A DNA stretch of 64,000 nt. It comes from Mauremys mutica. Lineage: Eukaryota > Chordata > Testudines > Geoemydidae. The position numbers and the translations under genes were made by a program. The notes under the pieces are model-generated. The model did no database searches. It saw only the letters and a program-made list of their open reading frames with translations, and was not told where the DNA came from. Where the stretch lies: positions 29,300,003 to 29,364,002 of the forward strand of contig NC_059075.1 of assembly GCF_020497125.1 (NCBI RefSeq). Reading direction: 5' to 3'. Within the stretch, counting starts at the first letter, position 1. Every line of letters starts with the position of its first letter. Of this stretch, positions 1 to 13,800 are shown piece by piece.

Positions 1-135
1 ACAAGATAATTTCTGTTTTAAGATGTGGTTCATGCTATGGAAAATTTTGAGAACTCCTCAAGGGACGAGGAAAGAGCTTTTGGCTAAGTTTGTACTGGTA
101 GTATAGGCCCAGCTGGTAGAGATGTATGAAACTGA

Positions 136-281
136 GGGCATGTCTACACTGCAACTGGAAGCATGCTTCCCAGCATGGGTAGACTACTTGGCTATTTTTA
201 GTGCACTAGCTGAAGCAGAGCTAGCATATGTCCATCTAACCACACGGGAAGCAAACTCCCAGCTGCTGTGCAGACATACCC
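136..281. mobile_element. Short Harbinger-like MITE
   Basis: Terminal inverted repeats begin GGGCATGTCTACACTGCA on the left and, reverse complemented on the right, GGGTATGTCTGCACAGCA. Flanks are TGA on the left and TAA on the right, a degraded TWA-like target. It is non-coding and lies in the UNC79 intron after exon 13. Part of it is also present at 62100-62188. Confidence 0.65.
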
Positions 282-1394
282 TAAGTAGTTATAGCAGTTA
301 ATACAAACCTTTTCATCAGCTTTAGTCAATATGGATTTGTACCTCCTGAGTTTCATTCTGAACTGCAGGTTTTAATCAAACCAAAATTCAAAGTGAAACT
401 CAATCAAAATTTGTTTCACCTGGTTTCAGATAAAAAAAAAAATCTTTAAAGTACAAATGCCCCATTACTTTGATCCAGATACACTTGGCTTTGGGGGGTT
501 TATCAGCACAGTTTCAAGCAAGCAGTGCATGAACCTTCGCAAACCTTGAATTAACATGGGCTGAATTTCAAATTTGTAATAAACAAAACTCTCAAGTGGA
601 TGAGTTTAATATGGACTGTGAGGGTGTGTTGCAAACATTCCCAGAGCTTTATTTGGCAGAAGCAGGGCAGAGACTGGAAAGCATCTTTTCAAGACTGAAA
701 CCGATTTAAAAGTGAGTGGGGATGGTGAAGAAAAAACACAATTAATTTGGGAAATGTGTAGTGGCAAGACATCAAGCAATGGAGAAGTAATGAAAAACAA
801 ATGAAAATCAAATGGTATCTAAAATTATATGTATCGTGTGCTTCCGCCCTCTGGTGTACACGAAAGTGCTCCTGTTATGTTTGTCACTAAAACTACTACT
901 GAATTTCTGGATACTAAACTTAAGGAAAAACCTTCTTACACAGGGAGAAGAGAATGTGAACAGTGCTGGGAGCACTTCAATAAAAACATCCGTGTCTGAA
1001 ACAGAAGAAAGGGGCAGACTGTAGAAAGCAGAAAGAGTGAAAACAGATTTCTACTAGCAAGACAAACTCCTCTTGTTATCCAGTCATGCAAATTATGGGA
1101 AAAGAACTAACGAGCCTAAAGTATTTGCTTATTATAAAGATAACGAATCTGTGGCACAGCATCCTTCACAATGGAAGGAGCAATAATACCATAGTAACAA
1201 ATTCGTTGTCTGAGATGTTTCAGCAGAAACACAAAAGTTCTTGAAGATAGTGGAAAGCACTAGAGACTGAACTCTTATAAACTAGTTATGCACATTAGAA
1301 AAAAAAATGAATACCTTTGCCTTTACCTAGAAATAGTGTAAAACACATCAATGTAGAACAGTTACAAAGATACAGTATGTAACATCATATAGAG

Positions 1395-1475
1395 GCAAAC
1401 TTGTAGTCCAATGATTACAGCAAGTAACTCAGTCAGGGAATCTGGATTCTCCTCCCAGCTCTGCCATGTGGCCTG
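1395..1475 (+). repeat. MIR-like SINE fragment (5' part)
   Basis: The sequence around ATTCTCCTCCCAGCTCTGCC resembles the tRNA-derived to core part of MIR. The match stops abruptly at about 1475. It is weak and short. Confidence 0.4.
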
Positions 1476-1635
1476 AGAGCTTGTCTGTATTATAAAAATG
1501 GCACCAATTTAATTAGATCAATCCTGTCCTGGTAAATGACTGAATTAAGCTAAATGAATTTAAGAGTGAGGTCAATGATAGGACAGATGACCCTGCAGAA
1601 AGAGGGGAGAGGGAGAAACAGCAAGAAACACTTAC

Positions 1636-1807
1636 TAAGAACCAGATTCCAAACTGGCTCAGGATGCGCTGGTCATGCTTGTCATCATCTTTGTTATCAA
1701 AGTCAGTGTTGTCCAAGGAATGATGGGAAGAGGAGAGGCCCATCTGCCTCCTGCGGTTGAGTTCATACTCCCTCTGCTCAGCATGGAACTCTGCTTCTTT
1801 CAGCAAG
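1636..1807 (-). CDS. UNC79: UNC79 coding exon 13
   Basis: The exon encodes residues 451-508, from [19 protein letters not shown] through the acidic [14 protein letters not shown] to [10 protein letters not shown]. The first part is charged and heptad-like; the middle is acidic and likely disordered. The acceptor is TTTGCAG and the donor is GTAAGTG, ending in phase 0. The next exon of the family is not found in bases 1-1635. Confidence 0.95.
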
Positions 1808-4800
1808 CTGCAAAACAAGGTGAATGTGGCCCGTAATTCAGCCTTTCTGCACTGGAAGTAGATAGCTGGTCAGTGACTATTACAAATTAAAGCACTAGAT
1901 TTCATTCATCTCCCTGTGCACGGTGTCCTTGAAGGGTAAAAAACATAATGAAATAAGATAAAGTCTCAGCTTTCAAGGTCAAATTCTGAAACTCAGACAT
2001 GTGTACAAGTCCCTCGGCTGGATTCTCATCTTTGCTACACCAGGATGATTTCAGTGCAGTCACTGTAGTTTATGCTGGTGAAACTAGGATCACAACCTGG
2101 CCCTGGGACTTGCATAGGATTTGCATAGGATTCAAGTCAGTGGCACTGCTATGGGTACCCGCATGGCCCCTCAGTATGCCAACATCTTCATGGCTGACTT
2201 AGAACAACGCTTCCTTAGCTCTCGTTCCCTAACGCCCCTACTCTACTTGCGCTACATTGATGACATCTTCATCATCTGGACTCATGGAAAAGAAGCCCTC
2301 GAGGAATTCCACCGTGATTTTAACAATTTCCATCCCACCATCAACCTCAGCCTAGACCAATCCACACAAGCGGTCCATTTCCTAGACACTACTGTGCTAA
2401 TAAACGATGGTCACATAAAAACCACCCTATACCGGAAACCCACTGACCGCTATACTTACTTACATGCCTCCAGCTTCCATCCCGGACACACCACACGATC
2501 CATTGTCTACAGCCAAGCTCTAAGATACAACCGTATTTGCTCCAATCCCTCAGACAGAGATAAACACCTACAAGATCTCTATCAAGCATTCTTAAAACTA
2601 CAATACCCACCTGCTGAAGTGAAAAAACAGATTGACAGAGCCAGAAGAGTACCCAGAAGCCACCTACTACAGGACAGGCCTAAAAAAGAAAATAACAGAA
2701 CGCCACTAGCCATCACCTACAGCCCCCAACTAAAACCTCTCCAGCGCATCATCAAAGATTTACAACCTATCCTTAAAGATGATCCCTCACTCTCACAGAT
2801 CTTGTAAGACAGGCCAGTCCTCGCTTATAGACAGCCTCCCAACCTGAAGCAAATACTCACCAGCAACTGCACACCATACAACATAAACACTAACCCAGGA
2901 ACCTATCCTTGCAACAAAGCCCGATGCCAGCTCTGTCCACATATCCATTCAAGTGACACCATCATAGGACCTAATCACATCAGCCACGCCATCAGGGGCT
3001 CGTATACCTGCACATCTACCAACATGATATATGCCTTCATGTGCCAGCAATGCCCCTCTGCCATCTACATTGGCCAAACCGGACAGTCTCTATGCAAAAG
3101 AATAAATGGACACAAATCTGACATCAGGAATCATAACATTCAAAAACCAGTGGGAGAACACTTCAACCTCTCTAACCACTCAGTGACAGACTTGAAGGTG
3201 GCAATTTTGCAACAAAAAAACTTCAAAAACAGACTCCAAAGAGAAACTGCTGAACTTGAATTAATATGCAAATTAGATACAATTAACACTGGCCTAAACA
3301 GAGACTGGGAATGGCTGGGTCATTACACTAATTGAATCTATTTCCCTATGTTAAGTTCTCCTCACACCTTCTATGGGCCATCTTAATTATTACTTCAAAA
3401 AGTTTTTTTTCCTCCTGCTGATGATAGCTCATCTCAATTGATTAGACTCTTCCTGTTGGTATGCATACTTCCACCTTTTCATGTTCTCTGTATGTATAAA
3501 TATCTCCTGTCTGTGTGTTCCATTCTATGCATCCGAAGAAGTGAGCTGCAGCTCACGAAAGCTCATGCTAAAATAAATTTGTTAGTCTTTAAGATGCCAC
3601 AAGTACTCCTGTTCTAAGTACAGGTGTGAGGGTCATGATCTGACCCTGTGTTTGTTTGCCTCATTACCTGATCACAGCTTCCACAGTACAAACTAGTTCC
3701 TCAGCCCCACACTCCCGCGTATTGATTGGGGGAGGAGATGTCTGATAAAGGTGGGTCTCTGCTGCTGCCCCAACTTCACTGCTGTGATGGTTCGAATGGC
3801 ATCTTTTGCAGTAGCGCACTGGCCTGTTACCATGGCGGCCACAGCAGCCTGCTGAGAAGCAGGTGACGACAGCCCTTCTGACATGTGAGCTACAGTTCTG
3901 GAAACAAACAGATTTTATCATGCCACATGTGGCAGTAAGTGGAACTGAAAATGAGAATGAAAAATCAACATAACAGAGCTAGCAAATATGTTGGCATTTT
4001 TTAAAATTCACTAGAGATGGGTCCAAAACATGCCCCTGGAGCCAAGCATTACCAAACTTCAAGGAAAGATACATGTAGTCTCCTTTCTCTGGAATGGGCC
4101 AAATCAATGCCTCAGCCAACAACCTCAACTTTCTGGCTTGGGCCAATCTCTAAAGGTAATAACAGCATCTAATTTTCAGTTCACCTGTACCCAATTTATT
4201 TCTAAGCAAACCCGTACTCTGATTCAGAGCATTCCCCTCATTCTTCATAGCAGTGTGATTCTAAGAAACAAACTAGAAATACAGAAAGGAAAAGGAGTTC
4301 ACTTTGTTGAATATTTAATACTTGTGTTCTGCAAAATTCTCTCACTCCCTAATTATAGCTCAGAATTTTTGAAAGTTACACATAACAGGGCCAGATCCTT
4401 AGCTGGTTTAAATACATGTAGCTTCATTGTTTTCAGTGGAAATATGCCAATTTACACCAACTCAATCGGGGTAACTTTCAGAATTTCTGAAATATAAATT
4501 AACTTCAACTGAGCTATGCCAGTCTAAACCAGCTGAGATTTTGGCTCAATGTATAGGCTTTTTCTAGCACATGAGACCTTGAACATGTCTATCCATACTT
4601 ATTAAATTATTATTAAGAAAATGTTGCTAGTATGTTTTGCAAATAGATTGGTTGGTCAGTACTCTGTGTAGGATCCAATACTGAAGACTGAGTTGGTCTT
4701 TACCTAAGCCAAAATTCACTGACTATAATGGGAGTTGTGCGTAATTAAGGACTAATTCAGTACTTCAGTATTGTGGCCCAGAATATATAAAATGCTTGGA

Positions 4801-7800
4801 TTTTAAATTAATACACGTCAACCCTGATATAACACGGTCCTCGAGAGACAAAAAATCTCACCGTGTTATAGGTGAGACCACGTTATATCAAACTTGCTTT
4901 GCCCCGCCCTGTTCCTTGTTCCCTGACCACCCCCTCCAGAGACCCCCGTCCCTAATCACCCCCAGGACCCCCTGTGCCCTGACTGCTCCAACCCCTATCC
5001 ACCACCACCACCACCCCGCCCCCTGAGAGGCACTCACCAGCAGCGGCGGGAAGCAAAGCAGCCCGGCCCCAGTCCGCTCCACTCCGCCACCTCCCAGCCG
5101 CGGCACTCCGCTTCCTGCCGTCGGTGAGTGCGGGGAGGTTGGGGAAAGGATGCCCCCCCGTACTCACCTGCGGCAGGAAACGGAGCGCTGCAGCTGGGAG
5201 CTGGTGGAGTGGAGCAGGCTGGGGCCGGGCTGCTCCGCTTCCGCCGCTGCTAGTGGGGGGGATCCCTTCCCCCAAACCCCCTCCCCCGAGCGACATGGCT
5301 GGGGCCAGGGCGAGGGAAGCAGAGCGGGCTGCTCCCAGCACACCACTAATCACCTGGGCCACTCTGGGACTGCGGGGGCCCCCAAAAGTGCACTCCCACA
5401 GCTCCTGCCCCTCAGACCCGGGGGAGGGCCCTGACCACCCCCGAGACCCTCTGCCCCTTATCAAACCCCTCGGCTCTGGCCTGGCCCAGCACCCTTAACA
5501 CGCTGCTCAGAGCAGCATGTCAGAGCTTTACCACATTGTATGCAAACCCGCGTTATCGGGTCACAGTATATCGGGGTAGAGATGTAGTTCATACTCTCCT
5601 CTTTATAAGTAGTTGTAACTGAGTGGTCACCCTGCTCCTGCCCGGAGGGGTTAAAAACAGCTCAGGAGAGGGCTTTAGCTGGAAGCAAGCAGCCCAGGCT
5701 GATTGGGAATGCAGCCTCAACTGTGGCCACACCCCAATCAGGCCCCAGCTGGCCCTTATAAGAGGGCAGTGGGCTAGGAGCAAGAGACACTCTCTCTCTA
5801 GTCTTTGAGAGGGAGGGGCCTGGCTGCTGGGGAGCGTACCTGAGGAGGAGCAGGGCTCGGGGAAAGCCAAAGGAGCTGGGGAGCTCCGGCCTGGAAACCC
5901 CGCAGGCTACAGGCCCAGAGTAAGGCCAAATAGGTACTGGGGTTGCAGGGGACAGCCCAAGGGTAGGCAGAGGCAGCAGGTCCAAACCCCCCTTGCCTGT
6001 GATGAGTGGCTTATATACTGCAGTCTGCCCCAGTGACCAGGGGCTAGATGGGGACTGGGCAGTAGCCATATACTGAGGTGAGGCGGAGGTGAGGGTTCCC
6101 CCGGGAGGGGAGACCCAGAGACTGAGGGGTGTACTGCCAGGGGGCACCACCCTGGTGTGTAAAGGGCACCAGGTCCGGGAGGGACATGGGGGCCTGGTGA
6201 GAGGGGGACACTGCCCGGTGGAGGATGCTCTGATGGCTGGAGCGCTAATTCCCAGAAGGTACCAGCAGGAGGCACCGCAGGGGTGAGTCCCGCATGGTTA
6301 CAGGAGTATTATACACAGACTGGTAAGATCAACTGAACAAGAAGACTGCTTTGTTAAGCTATTTTAATGGAAACATCTCAAAATCAAGAGTCAGACTGCA
6401 GCAATCTGAGCCAAAACAAATCTTACTGCTAAATCACCTTCATTTCCCCTTAACAAATGTGGCAATGGATACATAATGAAAAAACTTCAGATGGCAAAAA
6501 ATATCACACAGTAATGGGATGACGTTATGCACAAACACACCAAATCATGCCCCATCACAGAAACAACTTAGTCTTACCTTCTTCTGACATATAGCAGAAA
6601 TTTCAGCTGTAAGGGGAAGGTATACAAAATATCAACACAGTACTATCACTTTTCTCCCTTACCATGGCAATCATGGGAGAAACATATGTGTAAAAAGAGC
6701 CTCCAGGGTTTGACTTGACTTTCCAAACATTAGCCTTTTCCTCCAGCTACATGGTAGGTTTCCCTACTTGTATCTGGAACACATCGGATGATTGATGTCA
6801 ACTATACCCAGCCAATGGGCCGAACTCTATAAGCGAAAATTCCAGTGAAATTAATGGAAGCTTTGTCTGCCTAGGGACTGCAAAGTCAGGCCCTGTAATT
6901 TGAAGGAAAGTTCTTCATAATTACATTCACTTTCTATACTAGCAGAATTTAAACCAGTGCCCCTTTCTCTCCACCAGCAAGTCATAACATCTGGGTACAA
7001 GGGCTGATAAAATGCAGACCACTGAAATCTAAACGTGAGCCACAACTGCCTCTCTCTCCTGCATGGATGTGTCATCCCAAGAGTGCAGTACTTCAGCCCC
7101 AGTGCCAGGCTGTTTGGGCCAAGTTAGGTCGCTGCATGCTGTAAACTATAGGATTTTTTTTTGTCAGCCATGGCACAAATCATGTGTTTGCAGTCAAACA
7201 GGAGATACCCCATTCTAAACAAAGGAAGGTGTTTTCTCCATCCAGCAGTTAATTCCAAAGTACTTGGGCAATGATAATTCATTTACATATCAGGTAAGCA
7301 GAGCTATCAAACTAACAAGAGACAGCTGGCTGGCTAAACCCCAGCAGGGGAGAGAAACTTCATCTGATAGAAGGGGAGGAGGGCCAAACCTCAAATAAGC
7401 ATCAACTGAAAAAAAAAAATCCTGATTTTGAGAGTTCTAAAAGTGAGGCTTAATTTTACTTAGAAATCCTGTCAGCCACCCCAGGCACAGCCGTGTCTCC
7501 AGCTGTCAGCCCTGGGTGGCTGGTCCCCTGCAAGCCTAGGAAGTGGAAGAGGGGACCCCACTGCCGCCCCCAGGTCTGGGGAGGGTGAAGAATCTTTAAG
7601 GAGCAGAGGTGAGGCTGGAGGCTGCAGAGGGGGCTGAAGTGAGGAGGGTGAGGGCTGATGGTGGGTTCTGAGTAGATGGGGTGAGTGCCAGGAGGGTGAA
7701 CTGAGGGCAGTGGGGGTGGATGGGGTACGGGGCTGAACCGTTGAGGTGGTGATGATGGGGGCTGGGAGACTGAACTGAGGGCAGGGGTTGTACTGAGGAG

Positions 7801-10800
7801 ATTTGGGTGAGGAGAGAACTGATGGGGGACTAGGATACAGGATTAATTGTTGAGCAGGAGATGTGGGGGTGAGAGCTCCTGCAGCAGGGGCCAAAAATCA
7901 CCTTATCCATTACATGTGGAGAGTGGGCAACACTGTTACATGCACATCCCCTGGGAATGTACAAGGGGAGTTCAGAAATAAAGAGACTGGCCTAAAAAAC
8001 ACAGTATAAACTTCTTTTAAAATGTCATGATTTTGGGGCCAATGATTTTTGGGAGTCCGGCCCATGATTTTTGATCTCTTGGAGTTGGCAATACTGACTG
8101 CTGCACTGGAGAGAAGGGATCAAATGGAACCCACCCAGAGCTACCCTTCCTCCAACATACCTCTTCACCCAGAACTGTGCAGGGAGACCACTCCACCTAG
8201 GTCTCAATGCCCGCAGTGTGGTGACTCCCATCCCCCCACTATGTGGGCTTGGGAGAAGACAGAAAGGAGGCAGGAGCCAGCCAGAGACTGCAGCTGGTGG
8301 GAGCAGAAGCAGTCAAAGCAGGGTCCTTTGTATGTCTAGGCATTCAGAGAACTTTCTAGTTTTGTCTGGACTGTCTCTGCCCTGTGCTGACTGGCTGTTT
8401 GCTCTACCCCCTCCACCTCCCTCTCCTTCACGTTCTCTTCACTTCAGCTTCACTTCACACCTGCACCTCTTACCTTCTCCTCCCCTGCCCCACGCATGCT
8501 TTCCCTTCCCTTTTCTTACCATTTAGCTGATCCCCTCCCAAGTAAATTCACAAGCACCCCAAATGGCAGAGTTAACATGTTTGCTGCTAGCAGTGTTCAT
8601 TCTGCTTGTGTGTTCTACTCCTTCCCTCAGCCTCTGTCTGTCTTGTCTATTTAGATTGGATGCTCTTTGGGGCAGGGACCATCTGCTAGTCTATTTGTAC
8701 AGCACCCAGCATAATAGGGCCTCACTCTTGGTTTGCCCTTACGGACTACCGTAATAGACATAATAATAACTAGGAATGTTTGCACACTACTCTGAAGCTG
8801 CTAAGGAGCATTTAAATATAAACAATTATTATTTTCTAGGATTCTGTGTGGTTTTCTTGAAAGTATAATACAAATACCTCAGATAACAGAGAAAAATAAA
8901 CAAACCTATGATTGTAGAGTCACAATTACTTGTTATTCATCCTTAAAGTAAATCTTACCTTGTGGCAGGAGAACGTCAACCAACCATTCACTGTGGTCCC
9001 TAAAATAATTCAAATATTTAATTAACATCCCTTTTTATTTTATTTTTGCACAAAAGAAATATCAGTGATCTACACTGTTCTGAAAAAGCTTTTCTGTAAA
9101 TAGCACATCATAAATACCAGGCTGTTTTAAATCAGTTCTCGTTGTTATGCCCTATTGATTGCAAATTACCACTGTGCTGATATTTGTCCATGTTCAAGGC
9201 TTTCAAATATTACTTTGAAGACATTAATTTAGCAATTTAGAAAATACAGTGTGTTCTGTATATCCTGAGATTAAAAACTGATGGTGAACAGTGTTAGACA
9301 AACATGAAAAAAGGAAAAGTACCTGTTCCATACACTGTATATCTGTTTAGAAGCCATGGCTGCAATTAAATTTGATTACTTTTCCCTGTAGCTTTAAATC
9401 AAGAATGACTTCAAAACAAAGGTGACTTCTGTGAAATTTAATTACTTTTCCCTGCAGCTGCTATGATACAGAGGTGTCTGTTAAACAACAGCCAAAAATA
9501 AATATGCACAGCTTCTGAACTAAGCAGAACTTCACTCATTTGCACTAATGATTGGGAGACACATTGCAAATTAGTGGATTTTGTAAATTAACAAGTTTCC
9601 AAACAAAACTTAAAATGTGAGGCTAAATCATGTCAGAATGTATTTCTGCATGTACTTCACAAGTGTGATCTAGTTTTAACTCCTTATGCAGTTGCTTCAT
9701 GGTATACACTAGAGAACGTTCTGAAGTACATTTTCCATAAATGTAATGATGCCTCAGCAAGGGAGACCTCACTACAGTGCTCTTAATGGTAAGGAGAGGG
9801 GAGAGACATTCTTGTGCAAAAAGGGTGTGGATTCATAACATAAAATCATATCATTCACAAATCTTATCTTTAAGACTAATGTGAAAACTAAAAGCAAATG
9901 CTGTTCACTTTGGGCCGGACTCTGCTACAATTACTCGTACCAGGTAGCAGTTTACTTTACAGGTGGATCTATTAACTTCAGTGGGATTAATTGTGGAGTA
10001 AGATTCTATTCAAGATGAGGCAGGGTGTTAGAATCTGGAGTTGTACACTCATTGTATGTATTTGTTTTTAAACTATTTGTGATCATCGTTCATCTCTGAG
10101 TCTTAGTCTACCCACCCTGCAATCCTTTGGCTGCATTCTTCACACAGGTAAAGCGGGGGTGGCTTATCACCCAGAGCCACAGACAAGGAAGGTTCTATGC
10201 ACATCTGAAACACACAGGAAGAACAGAATGAACTCCTCTCTCCATGAAAGTGGTCTGATTTCATAACAATCCAAGGGGCCAATGCTACAAGGTAATGAGC
10301 ATCCACTAGCATCAGTGCTTGTGGAGGGCATTCGTCATCTTGCAGGAGGCACGCAGCACCTGCCAGTGTTGTGTCCCAAATGATTTCTGCCAAAGACAAG
10401 CTCAAAACAGGGAATCAGTTTGTGTAAAAGGAGAGCATTGTCAGTCCTGTTTTCTGCATTCTTGCTTTAAGTGAGCCTATGGGAGTGGCAGTAACACACG
10501 TATGTCTTTCTGTTATATTACTATAACTAAACACGTATTATATTTCATGGTCATTGCAGTTCTTTCTTTAAGAGGCTGACTCTCATACAGGAGAATTTGG
10601 CTTAATATTTTTAGGCCAAGCTAAGGCAGAATTCTAGATCTTTCAATCTCAGTGGTGTCACTTGCAACATCTATATGCTGCAAGTATACAAGCAACATGG
10701 CTCTTGGCTATACAGCACATATAGAACCCAGGAGCTCTGATTCTCAAAATGCAGGCCTCTGTCACCAGAGCTAAAAGAATAACTCCATTGTCTTGCACCA

Positions 10801-13800
10801 GTGGTGAGGCTTTTATCCTTTTTGTGGATTAGCCATTAGATGGCAACATGATCACACATCTGAGCAGATGCATTCCACTATTTAAGTACTTAGAAGCAGG
10901 ACGGTCATAGGTCTGGACATGGACACTGATGGGTTGATCTTTCCCTTATGGGTACTGGTGCCTAGAGGTCAGCCCACCCCAGTCACAAGGCATGGCACTG
11001 TGATGGGGTGTCCACCCCACACAAGGCCTGAAAGGGGTAAGGTGGCTAGGACAATCACCGCTCTAGGCAAAACTTCATTTTGCTGCCCTGATCCAACCCT
11101 CTAGAGCAGAGGTTCTCGAGCGAGGAGGTGCATCCCCCTGGACTTCTGGGTGGGGGTACAGCAAGCCTTCTGCTGGTCCAATGATTATTGTAAAAGTGGG
11201 GAGCCGAGCTCCAGGTCACAGCACTACTCACTCCAGTTTCCCTGTGGCATGACACGACCAGGGCCGGCTCCAGGGTTTTTGCCGCCCCAAGCAGCAAAAA
11301 AAAAAAAAAAGTCGCGATCGCGATCTGTGGGAGCTCTACTGCCGCCACTTCAGTCTTCTGTGGCAATGCGGCGGCAGGTCCTTTGCTCCGAGAGGGAGTG
11401 AGGGACCCGCCACCGAATTACTGTCAAAGAGCCGGACATGCCGCCCCTTCCCCGTGGCTGCCCCAAGCACCTGCTTGCTGGGCTGGTGCCTGGAGCCAGC
11501 CCTGGACACGACAGTGGCTGGACCAAATTTGAGTAGCATTGCAACCTGACGCACAGGGTCCCAGCACCAATCAAATGTGGGATTTGTGGGGAAAGGGGGG
11601 GAAGTGTTGTTTTGTGTTCTGGCAGGCCTTGTGCAAGTTCACCAAGTGCACATTGGTTAATCTGGGCCTGCTCCTGTCTGAAACAGGAACATGCTGATGA
11701 CTAGAACTACAAACCCAGTGTCAAGAGGAGGGCTGGGGGCACACTCCTCTAGATGTGGGAAACCAGAAGGGAAACCAAAAGGACAGTTTGGAGCATAGCC
11801 TGGGGAGTGCCAAATAGACTATAAAGCCACAGAGAACAGAGGTCTCTGTAACAGACCAGTGAGAAGCTACCTAGGAAACCAGACCCTCTAGAGGAGAGGA
11901 CCACAAGATGTGAACTAGAGGAACAGTCTACAGGAGCAGCATGTTAGAAAGCACACCAGGGAAACAGTAAAGGGTTGAAAGAAATTGACAAACTCCTTTA
12001 TACAGGGTTCCTAGTCTGGAACCCAGAAAATGGCCAGGCCTTAGGCTCCCCTACCAAACCCATCAGAAGGGTTTACTAAGGCCCTGAGCAAGAGGGCCAC
12101 ACTCAAAGAGATCAATGACTGTATGACTCTCATCTAAGGTGATTGACCTCCTGAAGCATTGGACTCTTTAGCCCCCTGAAAGGGGGAAAGGACTACCAGC
12201 CATGCAGCCGGAGGGCTAGGGTCACGACAAAGGACCCATGAGCAGGCTAGATGGTGAGGGGATCCATCAGAGTAGAATGCAAACTGAGCAGCCTTGCTGT
12301 GTCACCCAGTTTCACCACAAGGGGGCAGTAAAGACAAAAGGCAATCGCTAACAGACACCATAATATCACTTCTAAACTAAATTAAAGTGTTTCTTAATCT
12401 AGCCAAGAGCTTGATCTTGCTGCGAATGACAGAGGGTAGATTCTTCTTTGGATGTAACTTCCATCTTCTCTCTATTAACAAGAGTTTTGGGCATGTATCT
12501 AAGAGAGAATAGGCCTCAATTCATATATCTCTACATAGCTCGGATCTTCATTCTACAACAAAAAGTAGTTCAAATGAAAGTCCATTCAAGACTCCTAAGC
12601 ATTAAGCATTTACATGTACAAACCTTAGAACTGTAAATCTCACTAAGAGTTACTCTCCCCACTGAATGGCTGGAGTCCAAACATGGTGACCTTTAGGTCA
12701 CAATGCGACACCTGCCTGTTATCTTTCTCTGGCAATGGGAGGACCTAACTGGGGATGACTGGGAACGGCTGGATGAGGGGCTGGGGTTGAAGTATGCTGG
12801 GTGGGAAATTTTGGGAGCTCTGAAGTCAAGTATGAACATCTTTTTTTGCAATTATAATACACTGGAGACTAGTTTGCTGGGAGGGAGAGATCTATCCAGT
12901 GTCATTTTGATCAGTTTAATTGTTTTAATGTTTTGCGGTGCCTGGAATATAGGTTAGGTCTATAAATAAATAGCTTTACTACAGGCAGTGTGCACCAGAC
13001 TTGGACTCAGTAAATGTGGGTTCTATTTCTGACTCTCCTACTGCCCACTGAATGACCCGGGGGTCTAAATGACTTAACCTCTCTGTGATTCCTGTTTCCT
13101 GTAAAACAGGGATGATGCTATTTATCTCCTTTCTAAAGCACTTTGGAGAAAATAATTAGTAATATTTTTGAGAAAACATAACACTGGGGTAGCCAGAGAC
13201 CACTCCAGAGATTTTCCATGTGGATAGGGTTGCCAACTTTCTAAACTTACAAAACTGAACACCCCTTCCCCACCCCTGCCCTACCCCTTCTCTGAAGCCC
13301 CGCCCCACCCTGCTTGCTCCATCTCTCCTCCCTCCATTGCTCACTCTCCCCCACCCTCACTCACTTTCACTGGGCTGGGGCAGGGGGTTGGGGTGTGGGG
13401 TGCAGGCTCCGGGAGGGAGTTTGGGTGTGTGAGGGGACTCTGTGCTGGGGCAGAGGGCTGGGATGCGGGAGGAGTTGCGCAGTCCTGATACCGCTTACCA
13501 TGGCTCCCAGGAAGCTGCCGCTAGGTACCTGCAGCCCCTAGACACAGCCGAGGAGGCTCCGTGCACTGCCCTCACACCCACAGGCACTGCCCCTACAGCT
13601 CCCATTGGTCACGGTTCCTGGCCAATGGGAACTGCAGAGCCGGCCCTCGGGGAGAGGGGAGGGGCAGCGTGCCAAGCCTGCCTGGCCACCCATGCACCTA
13701 GGGACTGCAGTGACCTGGTGACCACTTCCAGGAGCTGCGCAGAGCTAGGGCAGGCAGGGAGTCTGCCTTAGCCCTGGGCCTCTGCTGTGCTGCTGACCAG

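Larger units (their letters stand above)
10999..12340 (+). mobile_element. LTR-like element starting TGTGATGGGGTG
   Basis: The left boundary TGTGATGGGGTG (10999-11010) is also found, inverted, at 54533-54544 at the end of another LTR-like block. The region is GC-moderate with no sustained reading frame and ends near a CACAAGGGGGCAG box. It is interrupted by a hAT MITE at 11259-11504. Without a paired LTR or target duplication the class is uncertain. Confidence 0.45.

Noticed and set aside
2389..2610. Minus-strand open frame across the Penelope RT region
   Set aside because: It overlaps the clear RT frame and has no domain; it is a shadow of the plus-strand coding sequence.
4952..5464. 170-codon minus-strand frame rich in Gly/Ala/Pro
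   Set aside because: It lies in the GC-rich interior of a MITE, where stop codons are rare; the composition explains it.
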